From Glycomyces sp. YM15 (GTDB taxonomy: Bacteria; Actinomycetota; Actinomycetes; Mycobacteriales; Micromonosporaceae), in NCBI RefSeq assembly GCF_016918015.1, contig NZ_JAERMK010000001.1, forward strand, positions 80,547-144,546: 64,000 bases of DNA. The letters run 5' to 3'. The stretch's first letter is position 1. Each line of letters begins with the position of its first letter. The notes below the pieces were generated by a model. That model did not search any database and was not told the origin of the DNA. It saw only the letters and a list, made by a program, of their open reading frames with translations. This document shows positions 51,294 through 60,468 of the stretch, piece after piece. Both the position numbers and the translations under genes were made by a program.

Positions 51294-51491
51294 GTGGGAA
51301 TGCAGGACAAGTTCAACGAGGCCAAGGGCAAGCTGTCGGACAACGCGGACGACATGAAGGACAAGGCCGAGGAACTGTACAACAAGGCCAAAGAGTCGCC
51401 GGTAGGCGATAAGATGGACGAATACGCCGACAAGGCGAAGGAGATGGCGCAGGACGCCATCGGCAAGATGAAGGGCGACAAGCGCGCCTAG
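51294..51491 (+). CDS. Small CsbD-like helical protein
   Basis: A 65-residue highly charged helical protein (GMQDKFNEAKGKLSDNADDMKDKAEELYNKAKE), similar in composition and repeat spacing to CsbD/late-embryogenesis-like stress proteins. GTG 51294 has GGGAGGGG upstream, and TATAGT near 51258 is a -10 box. It is monocistronic and ends before a strong terminator. It has weaker similarity to the 23254-23481 gene. Confidence 0.75.
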   Translation: MGMQDKFNEAKGKLSDNADDMKDKAEELYNKAKESPVGDKMDEYADKAKEMAQDAIGKMKGDKRA

Positions 51492-51538
51492 CAGTACGGC
51501 GGCCTCACGCCGCAGGTTCACGAGGAGCCACCAGCGCG

Positions 51539-51575
51539 AAACGGCGGGCGGACCCACCAGGTCCGCCCGCCGTTT
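51539..51575. terminator. Bidirectional terminator, secF end
   Basis: AAACGGCGGGCGGACC and its complement, a 16-bp perfect stem with a CACCA loop, 30 nt past the secF stop and 47 nt past the CsbD-like stop. Confidence 0.85.
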
Positions 51576-51605
51576 CGTGTCTTTCAGCGGCTCAGCCGCC
51601 GCGCC

Positions 51606-52787
51606 TCAGCGGCGCTTGCGCTTCTTCGCTCCACCGGAACGCGCGCCGCCCGAGCCGCTGGCGGCCTTCTCGGGCTCCTCCAGCAGCTCCAGCGGGAGCT
51701 CGTCGCTCTTGGCGAGCACGAGGCGGTCGTCGTCCTCGTCCTGGGCCTCGGCGGGCTTGCGGGCGGGCTTCTCGTCCTCGCCCTCCGAGCCGATCCCGGC
51801 CCGCTTGTTGGCGATCTTCTGGTTGTGGCGCTTGTAGACCGCGCTGCGCTCGGCCATGTCGACCACCCACGGCGAGGCCAGGCAGATCGACGAGTACGTG
51901 CCGACGATCATGCCGACGAACAGCACCAGCGCGATGTCCCTGAGCGTGCCGACCCCGAGGAGGCCGACGCCGACGAACAGCAGCGCCGCCACCGGCAGCA
52001 CGCCGATGATGGTGGTGTTGATCGAGCGCATGAGCGTCTGGTTGATCGCGTCGTTGACGCCTTCGGCGAAGGTCTTGCTGCGGGTCTGCAGCAGTTGCGC
52101 AGTGTTCTCCTGGACCTTGTCGAAGACCACGACCGTGTCGTACAGCGAGTAGCCCAGGATGGTGAGCATGCCGACGATGGTCGAGGGCGTGACCTCGAAC
52201 CCGACGAGCGCGTAGATCCCGGCGGTGAGCACGAGGTCGTGCAGGAGCGCCGCGATCGCCGCCGCGGCCATGCGCCGCTCGAACCTGATCCAGATGAAGA
52301 TCGAGACCAGGACCATGAAGACCACGAGGGCGACGAGGGCCTGCCTGGACACCGAGGCGCCCCAGGTCGCCGAGACCTCGGAGACCGAGATCGAGTCGGT
52401 CCCGATCCCGGCCGACTCGGCGACGGCGGCGCGCACGGTCTGCTGCTCGTCCGCGTCGAGCTCGCCGACGCGGACGACGAAGGAGCGGCCGTCGCCGGAG
52501 CCGGCGATCTGGCCGGAGCCGACCTCGGCACCGGCCTCCTCGGCGGCGTCCTCGACGTCCTGGAGGCTCACCGAGGTGTCGGCGGCGGGCACGGTGTACT
52601 GGACGCCGCCCGCGAAGTCGATGCCCAGGACGAAGCCCTTGACGAGCATGACGACGACGAGCGCGCCGAGGACCACGGCTGAGGCGATGTAGAACTTCTT
52701 GCGGTTGGGGACGAACTGGAGTTCCGTCTCGCCGCGGTAGAGCTGGCTGAGGATGCCAGGGCGCTTCTCGGTCTGCTTGGTGCTCAT
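51606..52787 (-). CDS. secF: Protein translocase subunit SecF
   Basis: A 393-residue membrane protein that with SecD uses the proton gradient to help preprotein release on the outer face. Six helices: the first at 34-54 (FYIASAVVLGALVVVMLVKGF), then GIDFAGGVQYTV at the start of the outer P1-like domain, followed by five helices including LVALVVFMVLVSIFIWIRFE and MLTILGYSLYDTVVVFDKVQEN, the latter the conserved SecF D4-type signature. The C-terminus (330-393) is charged and low-complexity. ATG is 9 nt after secD. Confidence 0.95.
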   Translation of the reverse strand: MSTKQTEKRPGILSQLYRGETELQFVPNRKKFYIASAVVLGALVVVMLVKGFVLGIDFAGGVQYTVPAADTSVSLQDVEDAAEEAGAEVGSGQIAGSGDGRSFVVRVGELDADEQQTVRAAVAESAGIGTDSISVSEVSATWGASVSRQALVALVVFMVLVSIFIWIRFERRMAAAAIAALLHDLVLTAGIYALVGFEVTPSTIVGMLTILGYSLYDTVVVFDKVQENTAQLLQTRSKTFAEGVNDAINQTLMRSINTTIIGVLPVAALLFVGVGLLGVGTLRDIALVLFVGMIVGTYSSICLASPWVVDMAERSAVYKRHNQKIANKRAGIGSEGEDEKPARKPAEAQDEDDDRLVLAKSDELPLELLEEPEKAASGSGGARSGGAKKRKRR

Positions 52788-52796
52788 GTGCGTTCC

Positions 52797-54638
52797 CTAG
52801 CCCTTCGCGGCGGCTTCGCCGGTGGCCGCCGGGGCGGTCTTGGTGTGCAGCCCCGAGAGGCTGGCCTTGTTGAGGAGGTTCCCGCGCGACAGGTACTCGG
52901 CGATCGGGTGGGTGAACAGGAAGACCACCAGCATGTCCACGAGGGTGGACAGACCGAGCGCGAACGCGAAGGCGCGGACCGGGCCGATCGCGAGGATGTA
53001 CAGGACGATCGCGGAGATCATCGAGACGGCCGCGGCCGAGAGGATCGTCCGGCGGGCGCGGACCCACGCGCGCGGCACGGCCGAGCGGGCGGATCGGCCT
53101 CCGGCCATCTCCTCCTTGATGCGTTCGAAGTACACGACGAAGGAGTCGGCCATGATGCCGATGGAGACCACGAACCCGGCGATGCCCGCGAGGGTCAGGG
53201 TCAGGCCGATCTGCGAGCCCAGGAGCGCCACGGTCGGGTAGAGCACCGCGGTGGCGACGAGGAGGCTGCCGAGGACCACGAAGCCCATGAGGCGGTAGTA
53301 GACCATGCAGTAGAGGAACACCAGGATGAGGCCGAAGAGCATGGCGAGCATGCCGGCTTCGAGCTGGTCGACGCCGAGCGTCGCGGTGACCTCGTTGACG
53401 GTCTCGACCACGAAGTTCGTGGGCAGCGAGCCGAAGTTGAGCTGGTCGGCCAGCTGGTTGGCCTCGGCAGCGGTGAAGTCGCCGGAGATCTGCGTCGAGT
53501 TCGTCGAGACCTCCTGGATGGTCGGGGCGCTGACGACCTCGTTGTCGAGGACGATCGCGACCTGCGACTGCAGGTTCTCGGTGGTGAGGGCGCTCCACTT
53601 CTCGGCGCCTTCGGCGGAGAACTGCACGTTGACCACGAACTGGTTGAGGTTCGCCTGGTCGGTGCCGACGTCCGCGGAGGTGACGTCCGAGCCGATCACG
53701 GTGGCCGGCTGCAGCAGGTACTTGTACTGGAAGGTCAGCGACGAGTCGTCGGTCGAGGCGGCCTCGGGGGCCGAGCACGCGGCGACCTCGATGTCGGCCT
53801 GCTGGACCGAGCCCGGCGGGCGCGAGTCGAGGGTCTCGCAGGTGATCTGCGGGATGTAGAACTGGACCGTCGCGGGCAGGAGTGCGACCTCTTCGGGCGC
53901 GAGCGCGGCGAAGGGCTCCAGGAGGGCGCCGGTGGCCTCGTCGGGGGCGGCGGTGAGCGCCTGCGCGGCGGCGGCGGCGTCAGGGCCGACCTTCGCCCAC
54001 ACCTCGTCGAGGGTGGTCACCACGTCGTCGGTGGTGGGAGCCTGGCCGGAGCCTTCAGAGGTCTCCTCGGCGGCTTCCTCGCTGGGGGTCTCGGAGGCGT
54101 CTTCGGCGGGGGTCTCGGAGGCGTCGGCCGTGGGTGTCTCCGACGTGCCTTCGGTGGGCTCCTCGCTTGGCGTCTCCTGCTCGGCGAGCTGCTCTTCGAG
54201 CGCGGAGGTGTCGGCGACGGAGTTCGTGACGATGCGGAACCGGAGTTCGGCGGGGGCGCCGACGTCGCGGAGGGCCTCTTCGTCGATGTCGTTGCCGGCG
54301 ACGTTGACCACGATGTTCTCGTTGCCTTCGATGAAGACCTCGGGCTCGGAGACGCCCGTGGAGTTGACGCGGTTCTCGATGATCTGGCGGGCCTGCTCCA
54401 TGGTCTCGGGGCTCGGGGGCTCGTCGCTCCCCTGCTGGTACGCCGAGAGCGTCATGGACAGGCCGCCCTGCAGGTCGAGACCGAGCTTCGGCGTGGGGAA
54501 CTTCCATCCCGAGCCCGCCAGCGCGGCGACCCAGAGGAGCGCGAGCACCAGAATGAGCCCCACGAAATAGGGGGCGACTGGCACGCGCTTGCGCTGGATC
54601 TTCTTCCGTGGGCGGTCAGCGCCCGTTACTGAAGCCAA
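52797..54638 (-). CDS. secD: Protein translocase subunit SecD
   Basis: A 613-residue partner of SecF. Helix 1 is at 24-43; the D1 motif is KLGLDLQGGLSMTL; the large outer P1 domain follows, then five C-terminal helices with GFVVSIGIMADSFVVYFERIKEE (D4 motif). Residues 151-202 form a Glu/Thr/Ser/Pro-rich insertion with repeated SETP units, which lengthens P1 compared with E. coli. The start is TTG 54638, with GGAAGAG about 9 nt upstream. It is in the order yajC-secD-secF, as in most actinobacteria. Confidence 0.95.
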   Translation of the reverse strand: MASVTGADRPRKKIQRKRVPVAPYFVGLILVLALLWVAALAGSGWKFPTPKLGLDLQGGLSMTLSAYQQGSDEPPSPETMEQARQIIENRVNSTGVSEPEVFIEGNENIVVNVAGNDIDEEALRDVGAPAELRFRIVTNSVADTSALEEQLAEQETPSEEPTEGTSETPTADASETPAEDASETPSEEAAEETSEGSGQAPTTDDVVTTLDEVWAKVGPDAAAAAQALTAAPDEATGALLEPFAALAPEEVALLPATVQFYIPQITCETLDSRPPGSVQQADIEVAACSAPEAASTDDSSLTFQYKYLLQPATVIGSDVTSADVGTDQANLNQFVVNVQFSAEGAEKWSALTTENLQSQVAIVLDNEVVSAPTIQEVSTNSTQISGDFTAAEANQLADQLNFGSLPTNFVVETVNEVTATLGVDQLEAGMLAMLFGLILVFLYCMVYYRLMGFVVLGSLLVATAVLYPTVALLGSQIGLTLTLAGIAGFVVSIGIMADSFVVYFERIKEEMAGGRSARSAVPRAWVRARRTILSAAAVSMISAIVLYILAIGPVRAFAFALGLSTLVDMLVVFLFTHPIAEYLSRGNLLNKASLSGLHTKTAPAATGEAAAKG

Positions 54639-54795
54639 TGGTCGGTCTCTTCCTCAGAACTCGAATAGGGGCGGGCGCGAGGACGCCGCCGCGCGCGAGT
54701 GGCGCGCCGCGGCTGTGCTCTCGCACACGTACCCTCGGCGGGGCTCATTCTAGGACGGGTGCCGCAAAGGCGGTGCAGGGCCTAGGGGTCTCCCC

Positions 54796-55218
54796 TCAGT
54801 ACTCCTTGCGGTCGGGGTTGCCCGCGTGCTTGCCCTTGTCGTCTTCACCGGAGGCGTCGTCGCTGGCGCGGAGCTTGTCGAGGTCCTCGTCGGAGAGGGT
54901 GGCGTCGGCTTCGGTGATCTCCTCGGCGGGGGTCTCCTCAGCGGTCTCTTCGGTCTCGGCGGGGGTGATGACCTTGGCGATGGCCTGGCGGGCGAAGACC
55001 AGGAAGTTGTCGTCGCTGGCCTCGAGGGTGACGGTCTCGTCGTCGGAGTCGACGACGGTGCCGTAGAGGCCGCCGATGGTCATGACGCGGGCACCGGGCG
55101 CGACGTTGTTCTGCATGTCCTGCTGTTCCTTCTGCCGCTTCTTCTGCGGGCGGATCATCACGAAGTACATCAGCGCGATGAAGCCGATGATCATGATGAG
55201 GAAGGTGTAGTTCTCCAC
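54796..55218 (-). CDS. yajC: Preprotein translocase subunit YajC
   Basis: A 140-residue protein with one N-terminal helix (YTFLIMIIGFIALMYFVMI), then the conserved RPQKKRQKEQQDMQNNVAPGARVMTIGG and a beta-rich YajC domain (GLYGTVVDSDDETVTLE). It associates with SecDF. The C-terminal 45 residues are an acidic tail not typical of E. coli. GTG 55218 has AAAGG 8 nt upstream. Confidence 0.94.
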   Translation of the reverse strand: MENYTFLIMIIGFIALMYFVMIRPQKKRQKEQQDMQNNVAPGARVMTIGGLYGTVVDSDDETVTLEASDDNFLVFARQAIAKVITPAETEETAEETPAEEITEADATLSDEDLDKLRASDDASGEDDKGKHAGNPDRKEY

Positions 55219-55312
55219 GGTGGAGCCTTTCGTCGCGGTCGGTCACGGTTTTGGAGGGTGACGTGCGCGGAGTCTATCCGGTGCGTGATGGGAACCCTCT
55301 CCATGACCCACC

Positions 55313-56374
55313 CTACGCGTCTCCGCTGCCGAAGAGCCCTTCGGCGTTCGGAGGGTGGAGTCCGAGGTGATGCCAGGCGGCGGCGGTGGCGACGCGGCCG
55401 CGGGGGGTGCGGGCGAGGAGTCCGGCGCGCACGAGGAAGGGTTCGCAGACCTCTTCGACGGTGTCGCGCTGCTCCCCCACGGCGACGGCGAGGGTGGCGA
55501 CGCCGACGGGGCCGCCGTTGAAGGTGCCGGTGAGGGCGCGGAGGACGGCGCGGTCGAGGCGGTCGAGGCCGAGTGCGTCGACGTCGTAGAGGGCGAGCGC
55601 TTCGGAGGCGACCTTGGCGGTGATGACGCCGTCGGCGCGGACCTGGGCGAAGTCGCGGACGCGGCGCAGGAGGCGGTTGGCGATGCGGGGTGTGCCGCGG
55701 GAGCGGCCGGCGATCTCGGCGGCTCCGGCGGGGGCGATGGCGACATCGAGGATGCCGGCGGAGCGGGTGACGATGGCTTCGAGTTCGGCGTCGTCGTAGA
55801 ACTCGAGCTGGCCGAGGAAGCCGAAGCGGTCGCGCAAAGGCCCGGTGAGGAGTCCGGCGCGGGTGGTGGCGCCGACGAGGGTGAACGGTTCGAGTTCGAG
55901 CGGGATGGCGGTGGCGCCGGGGCCCTTGCCGACGATGACGTCGACCCGGAAGTCCTCCATGGCGGTGTAGAGGAGTTCTTCGGCGGGGCGGGCGATGCGG
56001 TGGATCTCGTCGATGAAGAGGACTTCGTTCGGGCCGAGGCTGGTGAGGATCGCGGCGAGGTCGCCGGAGCGTTCGATGGCGGGGCCGGAGGTCTGGCGCA
56101 GGCCGACGCCGAGTTCGGCGGCGACGATCATGGCGAGCGTGGTCTTGCCGAGGCCGGGCGGGCCGGAGAGCAGGAGGTGGTCGGGTGAGGCGCCGCGGCG
56201 GCGGGCGCCTTCGAGGAGGAGGCTGATCTGCTCGCGGACGCGGGTCTGGCCGATGACGTCGTCGAGCTTGCCGGGACGGATGCCCTCTTCGGCGAGGCGG
56301 TCGAGTTCGGTGGCCTCGGCGGCGGTGAGGGCCGCGTTCCACTCTTCGGCGGAGTAGTCGTCGGGTCGTTCCAT
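55313..56374 (-). CDS. ruvB: Holliday junction branch-migration ATPase RuvB
   Basis: A 353-residue AAA+ helicase. Walker A is GPPGLGKTT, Walker B is LFIDEIHR, sensor 1 is TRAGLL(TG)PLRDRFGF, the Arg finger region is present, and the C-terminal winged helix ends [17 protein letters not shown]. It drives branch migration with RuvA and RuvC. It starts 3 nt after the ruvA stop, so the three genes form one coupled operon. Confidence 0.97.
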   Translation of the reverse strand: MERPDDYSAEEWNAALTAAEATELDRLAEEGIRPGKLDDVIGQTRVREQISLLLEGARRRGASPDHLLLSGPPGLGKTTLAMIVAAELGVGLRQTSGPAIERSGDLAAILTSLGPNEVLFIDEIHRIARPAEELLYTAMEDFRVDVIVGKGPGATAIPLELEPFTLVGATTRAGLLTGPLRDRFGFLGQLEFYDDAELEAIVTRSAGILDVAIAPAGAAEIAGRSRGTPRIANRLLRRVRDFAQVRADGVITAKVASEALALYDVDALGLDRLDRAVLRALTGTFNGGPVGVATLAVAVGEQRDTVEEVCEPFLVRAGLLARTPRGRVATAAAWHHLGLHPPNAEGLFGSGDA

Positions 56375-56377
56375 CGC

Positions 56378-56977
56378 TTATCGCTTCCCGAGGAGTCGGA
56401 TGGCCTGCTTGAGGAGCGAGGGCACGTCGGTGCCGTCGGCGCCTTCGGCGTCGAGCTTCTCGATGGCGGTCTCGGCCTCCTTGGCGGTCCAGCCGAGGGC
56501 CTGGAGGCCTTGGCCCACCTGGGTCCTCCAGCCGCCGGGGCGGCCTCCGGCCTGTTTGGGGACGCTGCCGAGGTCGACGGGGCCGATCTTGTCGGCGAGG
56601 TCGAGGACGATGCGCTCGGCGCTCTTCTGGCCGACGCCGGGGATGCGCGTGAGCGTCGCGGTGTCGCCGGTGGCGATCGCGCGGCGGATCGCCTCGGGCC
56701 GGAGCACCTCGACGGCGTCGCGGGCGATGCGCGGGCCGATCTTCTGGGCGTTCTGGAGCAGTTCGAACAGGTCGCGCTCCTCGGCGGTGTTGAAGCCGTG
56801 CAAGGTGATCGAGTCTTCGCGCACGATGGTGGAGATGGCGAGGACGGCTTGCGAGCCGACCTTGAGGTTGGCGAGGGTGTGGGCGCCGGCGTGGACGGCG
56901 TACCCGACGCCTTGGACGTCGACGACCGCGTAGGACTCGCGGACAGCCGCGACGGTACCGGTGAGCTGGGCGATCAT
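56378..56977 (-). CDS. ruvA: Holliday junction complex subunit RuvA
   Basis: A 199-residue DNA-binding subunit. The OB fold is at 1-64 ([26 protein letters not shown], beginning), two helix-hairpin-helix motifs follow ([16 protein letters not shown] and [19 protein letters not shown]), and a flexible linker leads to the RuvB-binding three-helix domain. ATG overlaps the ruvC stop by 4 nt (ATGA), with AAGGAG upstream. The longer reading upstream is antisense noise. Confidence 0.95.
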   Translation of the reverse strand: MIAQLTGTVAAVRESYAVVDVQGVGYAVHAGAHTLANLKVGSQAVLAISTIVREDSITLHGFNTAEERDLFELLQNAQKIGPRIARDAVEVLRPEAIRRAIATGDTATLTRIPGVGQKSAERIVLDLADKIGPVDLGSVPKQAGGRPGGWRTQVGQGLQALGWTAKEAETAIEKLDAEGADGTDVPSLLKQAIRLLGKR

Positions 56978-57492
56978 CGGGAGCTCTCCTTGTTCACGGC
57001 CGCGGCGATCCTGGCTTTGACGCCGCCGCGCCACAGGTGGCAGATGGCGATGGCGAGGGCGTCGGCCGCGTCGGCGGGCTTGGGCGCCTCTTTGAGGCGG
57101 AGGATGCGGGTGACCATGGCGGTGACCTGGCGCTTGTCGGCGGTGCCGTTGCCGCAGACGGCGGACTTCACTTCGGACGGTGTGTAGGTCGCGGTGGGCA
57201 GGCCGAGGCGGGCGCCGGAGAGGATCGCGATGCCTGAGGCCTGCGCGGTGCCGATGACACTGGCCACATTGTGCTGGCTGAAGACGCGTTCGACGGCCAC
57301 GGCCTCGGGCCGGTGCTCCTCGAGGTAGGACCGGAGTCCGTCGTCGAGGGCGAGGAGCCGGTCGGCAAGGGGCGCTTCGGGATCGGTGCGGACCACTCCG
57401 ACGGCGACCATGGTGCCCGGTGCTCCGGGGCGGCCGTCGACGACGCCGACGCCGCACCGGGTCAGGCCCGGGTCGATCCCCATGACGCGCAC
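56974..57492 (-). CDS. ruvC: Holliday junction endonuclease RuvC
   Basis: A 172-residue resolvase of the RNase H fold. The acidic catalytic residues are in [12 protein letters not shown] (Asp7 region), [11 protein letters not shown] (Glu), and near the C-terminus [12 protein letters not shown] (two Asp). It cuts junctions symmetrically. GTG 57492 has AGGAGG 5 nt upstream, and a TAAGCT box at 57521-57526 may be the ruvCAB promoter. First gene of ruvC-ruvA-ruvB. Confidence 0.95.
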   Translation of the reverse strand: MRVMGIDPGLTRCGVGVVDGRPGAPGTMVAVGVVRTDPEAPLADRLLALDDGLRSYLEEHRPEAVAVERVFSQHNVASVIGTAQASGIAILSGARLGLPTATYTPSEVKSAVCGNGTADKRQVTAMVTRILRLKEAPKPADAADALAIAICHLWRGGVKARIAAAVNKESSR

Positions 57493-57520
57493 GCGTTCCT
57501 CCTGTCGCTCGATTCGCGTC

Positions 57521-57526
57521 AGCTTA
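57521..57526 (-). promoter_or_regulatory. ruvC promoter -10 candidate
   Basis: TAAGCT on the minus strand about 30 nt before GTG; no convincing -35 is seen. Confidence 0.35.
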
Positions 57527-57782
57527 TCGGGCCGGTCCGACGTTCGGCCCGAAGCACGTCCGCCGGGGCGCGGCGGGACGGCGGCCGGGCGGCGAGGGCC
57601 GATCGTCATCGGTTGGAAATCGGACCGGTGGCCTTGCCCATAAATCACTTGCCGGTCGGCTAGTAACGTGCTTCGCTGGTACAGGCCGGACCTGTCGCGC
57701 CCGCCTCCCATCGGCGAGCAGCGCGAGGTGCGCCTCCGGCCCCCGCTGTCCTTCTCCGCTCCGCGAACCTGTTGGGATCACC

Positions 57783-59042
57783 GTGTCTGCTGCCGTCTTC
57801 ATGCCGCCCGTCGCCGCGCCCGGACACTCGCGACGCTTCATCGCCACGATGGTGTTCGTGCTCGGCGCCCTCTCCGCGACCGCGCCGATCGCGATCGACC
57901 TCTACCTCCCCGCGTTCCCCGCGATGGCCGACGCCCTCGGCACCCCCGAGAGCCGCATCCAGCTCACCCTCACGTCGATGATGATCGGCATGGGCCTGGG
58001 GCAGGCCTTCATCGGCCCGCTCTCCGACCGCATCGGCCGTCGCAAGCCGCTGCTCATCGGCATGACGGTCTTCACGTTGACCTCGCTGGTGTGCACGGTC
58101 GCCCAGAGCGCCGACCTGCTCATCGCCATGCGCTTCCTCCAGGGCCTCAGCGGGGCCGCCGGAGTCGTGGTGGCCCGCGCGGTCATCCGCGACCACTTCG
58201 CGGGCGACGACATGACCCGCTTCACGGCGAAGATGATGTTCGTCACGATGCTCGCGCCGATGCTCGGCCCGATCGTCGGCGCGCAGCTCATCCGCTTCGG
58301 CCCGTGGCAGACCGTGTTCGTGTTCATGGCGGCCCTGTCGATCCTGACCACCTTCCTGGTGTGGAGGTTCCTGCCCGAGAGCCTCCCCGCGCAGGAGCGC
58401 CGCGCGATGGGCGGGCGCGAGTTCGCCGCGTCCCTCGGCACCCTCGTCCGGGACGCGCGCTTCATCGCGCCCACCCTCGTGGTCATCATGAACTTCTCGA
58501 TGCTGTTCACGTACGTCTCGACGTTCAGCTTCATCTCGCAGAACGAGCTCGGGGCCACGGCGGGCTTCTACTCGCTGCTGTTCGCCGCCGGCACCCTGGC
58601 GCTCCTCGCCGGGAACCAGACCAACATGCTCATGATCGACCGCAGCGAATCCCACCAGCGCATGGTCGCCGGCATGGCGATCTCGCTCGCGGGCGTCGCC
58701 TGGATCGCCGCCGTCCAGTTCGCGGGCGCCGAGAACCTGTGGACGGTCCCGGCCGGGATCGTGCTCATGATGTTCGGCTGCGGCGTGCTCTTCCCGAACG
58801 CGGGCGCGGCGGCGATGTCCTCGCAGCCGCCCCAGATCGCCGGCACCGCCTCGGCGTTCATGGGCTCGCTGCAGATGGGCGCGGGCGGCGCGATGCCCGC
58901 GCTGGCGACGATCGGCGGCGTGACGCTCGCGAACATGACGATGGGACTCGCGGTGTACGCGGTCGCCACGGCCGCCGCGGTCGTGTGGACGATCGCGGTG
59001 TACCGCAAAGCGCCCGCCGAGACCGCCGTCGCCGACGCGTAA
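57783..59042 (+). CDS. MFS transporter, Bcr/CflA drug-resistance family
   Basis: A 419-residue twelve-helix transporter of DHA1 type. Signatures: FPAMADALGTPESRIQLTLTSMMIGMGLGQAFIGPLSDRIGRR with the loop 2-3 motif GPLSDRIGRR (positions about 71-80), and the antiporter-type motif C region LGPIVGAQLI. It probably exports small drugs or metabolites by proton exchange. GTG 57783 follows a weak GGGATC; no good ribosome binding site is seen. It is divergent from ruvC and part of a three-gene insertion between ruvC and yebC. Confidence 0.88.
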   Translation: MSAAVFMPPVAAPGHSRRFIATMVFVLGALSATAPIAIDLYLPAFPAMADALGTPESRIQLTLTSMMIGMGLGQAFIGPLSDRIGRRKPLLIGMTVFTLTSLVCTVAQSADLLIAMRFLQGLSGAAGVVVARAVIRDHFAGDDMTRFTAKMMFVTMLAPMLGPIVGAQLIRFGPWQTVFVFMAALSILTTFLVWRFLPESLPAQERRAMGGREFAASLGTLVRDARFIAPTLVVIMNFSMLFTYVSTFSFISQNELGATAGFYSLLFAAGTLALLAGNQTNMLMIDRSESHQRMVAGMAISLAGVAWIAAVQFAGAENLWTVPAGIVLMMFGCGVLFPNAGAAAMSSQPPQIAGTASAFMGSLQMGAGGAMPALATIGGVTLANMTMGLAVYAVATAAAVVWTIAVYRKAPAETAVADA

Positions 59043-59070
59043 GCGTCGCCGGGCCGGGTATCCGGCCTCG

Positions 59071-59712
59071 ATGGAGACATCGGTGACGATCCCCGTCGGT
59101 CCCGCCGAACTCGAGGGCGACCTGGTCCTGCCCGAGGGCGCGGAGGCCGTGGTGCTGTTCGCGCACGGGTCCGGTTCGAGCCGACGCAGTCCCCGCAACC
59201 GCTTCGTCGCCGAACGGCTCCAGCAGGCTGGGCTCGGCACCTTGCTGTTCGACCTGCTCACGCCGATCGAAGCCGACGACCGCGCGAACGTGTTCGACAT
59301 CTTCCTGCTCGCCGAGCGCCTGGTCAGGACCACGCAATGGGTGCACGAGCGCCATGAGCGCCTGCGGGTCGGGTACTTCGGCGCCAGCACCGGCGCGGCC
59401 GCCGCGCTCTGGGCCGCCGCCGCGCCTGAACTTCGGATCGGGGCGGTCGTCTCGCGCGGCGGCAGGCCCGACCTCGCCGGGGATCGGCTCACCGAGGTGA
59501 CCGCGCCGACGCTGCTCATCGTGGGCGGCCACGACGAAGTCGTCCTCGAGCTGAACCAGCGGGCCGAGCGCCTGCTCGGCGGCCCCAGCCAGCTCGCGAT
59601 CGTGCCCGGCGCGACCCACCTGTTCGAAGAACCGGGGACGCTGGAGGCGGTCGCCGATTTGGCGCGCGAATGGTTCACCGAGCACCTGGCGCGGCGAGGG
59701 CCCTCGAACTAG
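59071..59712 (+). CDS. Alpha/beta hydrolase, dienelactone-hydrolase-like
   Basis: A 213-residue hydrolase. Nucleophile Ser is in YFGASTGAAAAL (GxSxG variant), the oxyanion part is LFAHGSGSSRRSPRN, the acid is in LLIVGGHDEVV and the His is in GATHLFEEPGT. It closely resembles the C-terminal half of actinobacterial proteins in which a phosphoribosyltransferase is fused to this hydrolase. Here the phosphoribosyltransferase is the next gene, convergent, with stops overlapping by 4 nt. A GTATCCG lies before ATG. Substrate unknown. Confidence 0.85.
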   Translation: METSVTIPVGPAELEGDLVLPEGAEAVVLFAHGSGSSRRSPRNRFVAERLQQAGLGTLLFDLLTPIEADDRANVFDIFLLAERLVRTTQWVHERHERLRVGYFGASTGAAAALWAAAAPELRIGAVVSRGGRPDLAGDRLTEVTAPTLLIVGGHDEVVLELNQRAERLLGGPSQLAIVPGATHLFEEPGTLEAVADLAREWFTEHLARRGPSN

Positions 59713-60377
59713 AAGGCCGGATCGTCCTGGCCCGCATCGGCGGCGGCCAGCAGCGCGTGCACCTCGTCGTCCGTCGTCTGCGTGAAGTCCCGGTAGCTCT
59801 GGCCGACCGCCACCAGGGGCGTCGGCTGGGTCACGCACACCACGTCGTCGACGAGCGAGGCCAGTTCGCGGCAGACCGATGCCGGTGCGGTCGGGACCGC
59901 GACGACGACGCGCTCGGGGCCGAGTTCCCGGACGGCCCGCACCGAAGCGCGCATGGTCGTGCCGGTGGCGAGGCCGTCGTCGACCAGCATCGCCGTCTTG
60001 CCCTCCAGCTCGATCGGCCGGCGGTCACCGCGGTAGGCCTGCTCACGCCGCTCGAGTTCGACCGTGGCCCGCTCCGCGGCCAGATCGAAGCGCCCGGGCG
60101 GGATGCCAAGCTGGTCCACGACCGCATAGTTCATGACCACCGCGCCGCCCGTGGCGATCGCGCCCATCGCGAGCTCCTCCTGGCCCGGGGCGCCGATCTT
60201 GCGGACCGTGAAGACCTCCAGGGGCGCGCCGAGGGCCTTCGCCACTTCGAACGCGACGGGCACGCCTCCGCGCGCCAACCCCAGGACCACCACGTCCTCG
60301 CGTCCCCGGTAGTCCTCGAGCTTTCGCGCGAGCGCCCGGCCGGCGTCGCGCCGGTCGGCGAACACCTGATCCCTCAT
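59709..60377 (-). CDS. Phosphoribosyltransferase-like protein
   Basis: A 222-residue type I phosphoribosyltransferase. The PRPP loop is TAMLVDDGLATGTTMRASVRAV at about 128-149, with the flexible N-terminal part VLGLARGGVPVAFEVAKALGAPLEVF and the KIGAPGQEELAMGAIATGG element that marks the 'predicted phosphoribosyltransferase' group often fused to a dienelactone-type hydrolase. The base or substrate is not known. ATG 60377 has no strong ribosome binding site. It overlaps the convergent hydrolase by 4 nt. Confidence 0.87.
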   Translation of the reverse strand: MRDQVFADRRDAGRALARKLEDYRGREDVVVLGLARGGVPVAFEVAKALGAPLEVFTVRKIGAPGQEELAMGAIATGGAVVMNYAVVDQLGIPPGRFDLAAERATVELERREQAYRGDRRPIELEGKTAMLVDDGLATGTTMRASVRAVRELGPERVVVAVPTAPASVCRELASLVDDVVCVTQPTPLVAVGQSYRDFTQTTDDEVHALLAAADAGQDDPAF

Positions 60378-60431
60378 TGCAGTGAAGTGCCCGCTGTCGG
60401 CGCGAGCAAACCCGTCACGAGAAGGCGAAAA

Positions 60432-60456
60432 GGCCCGGAACCAGCGGTTCCGGGCC
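60432..60456 (-). terminator. Terminator after yebC
   Basis: GGCCCGGAACC, loop, GGTTCCGGGCC, followed on the minus strand by TTTTCG: an 11-bp intrinsic terminator. Confidence 0.85.
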
Positions 60457-60468
60457 GTTTCGTGTCGT

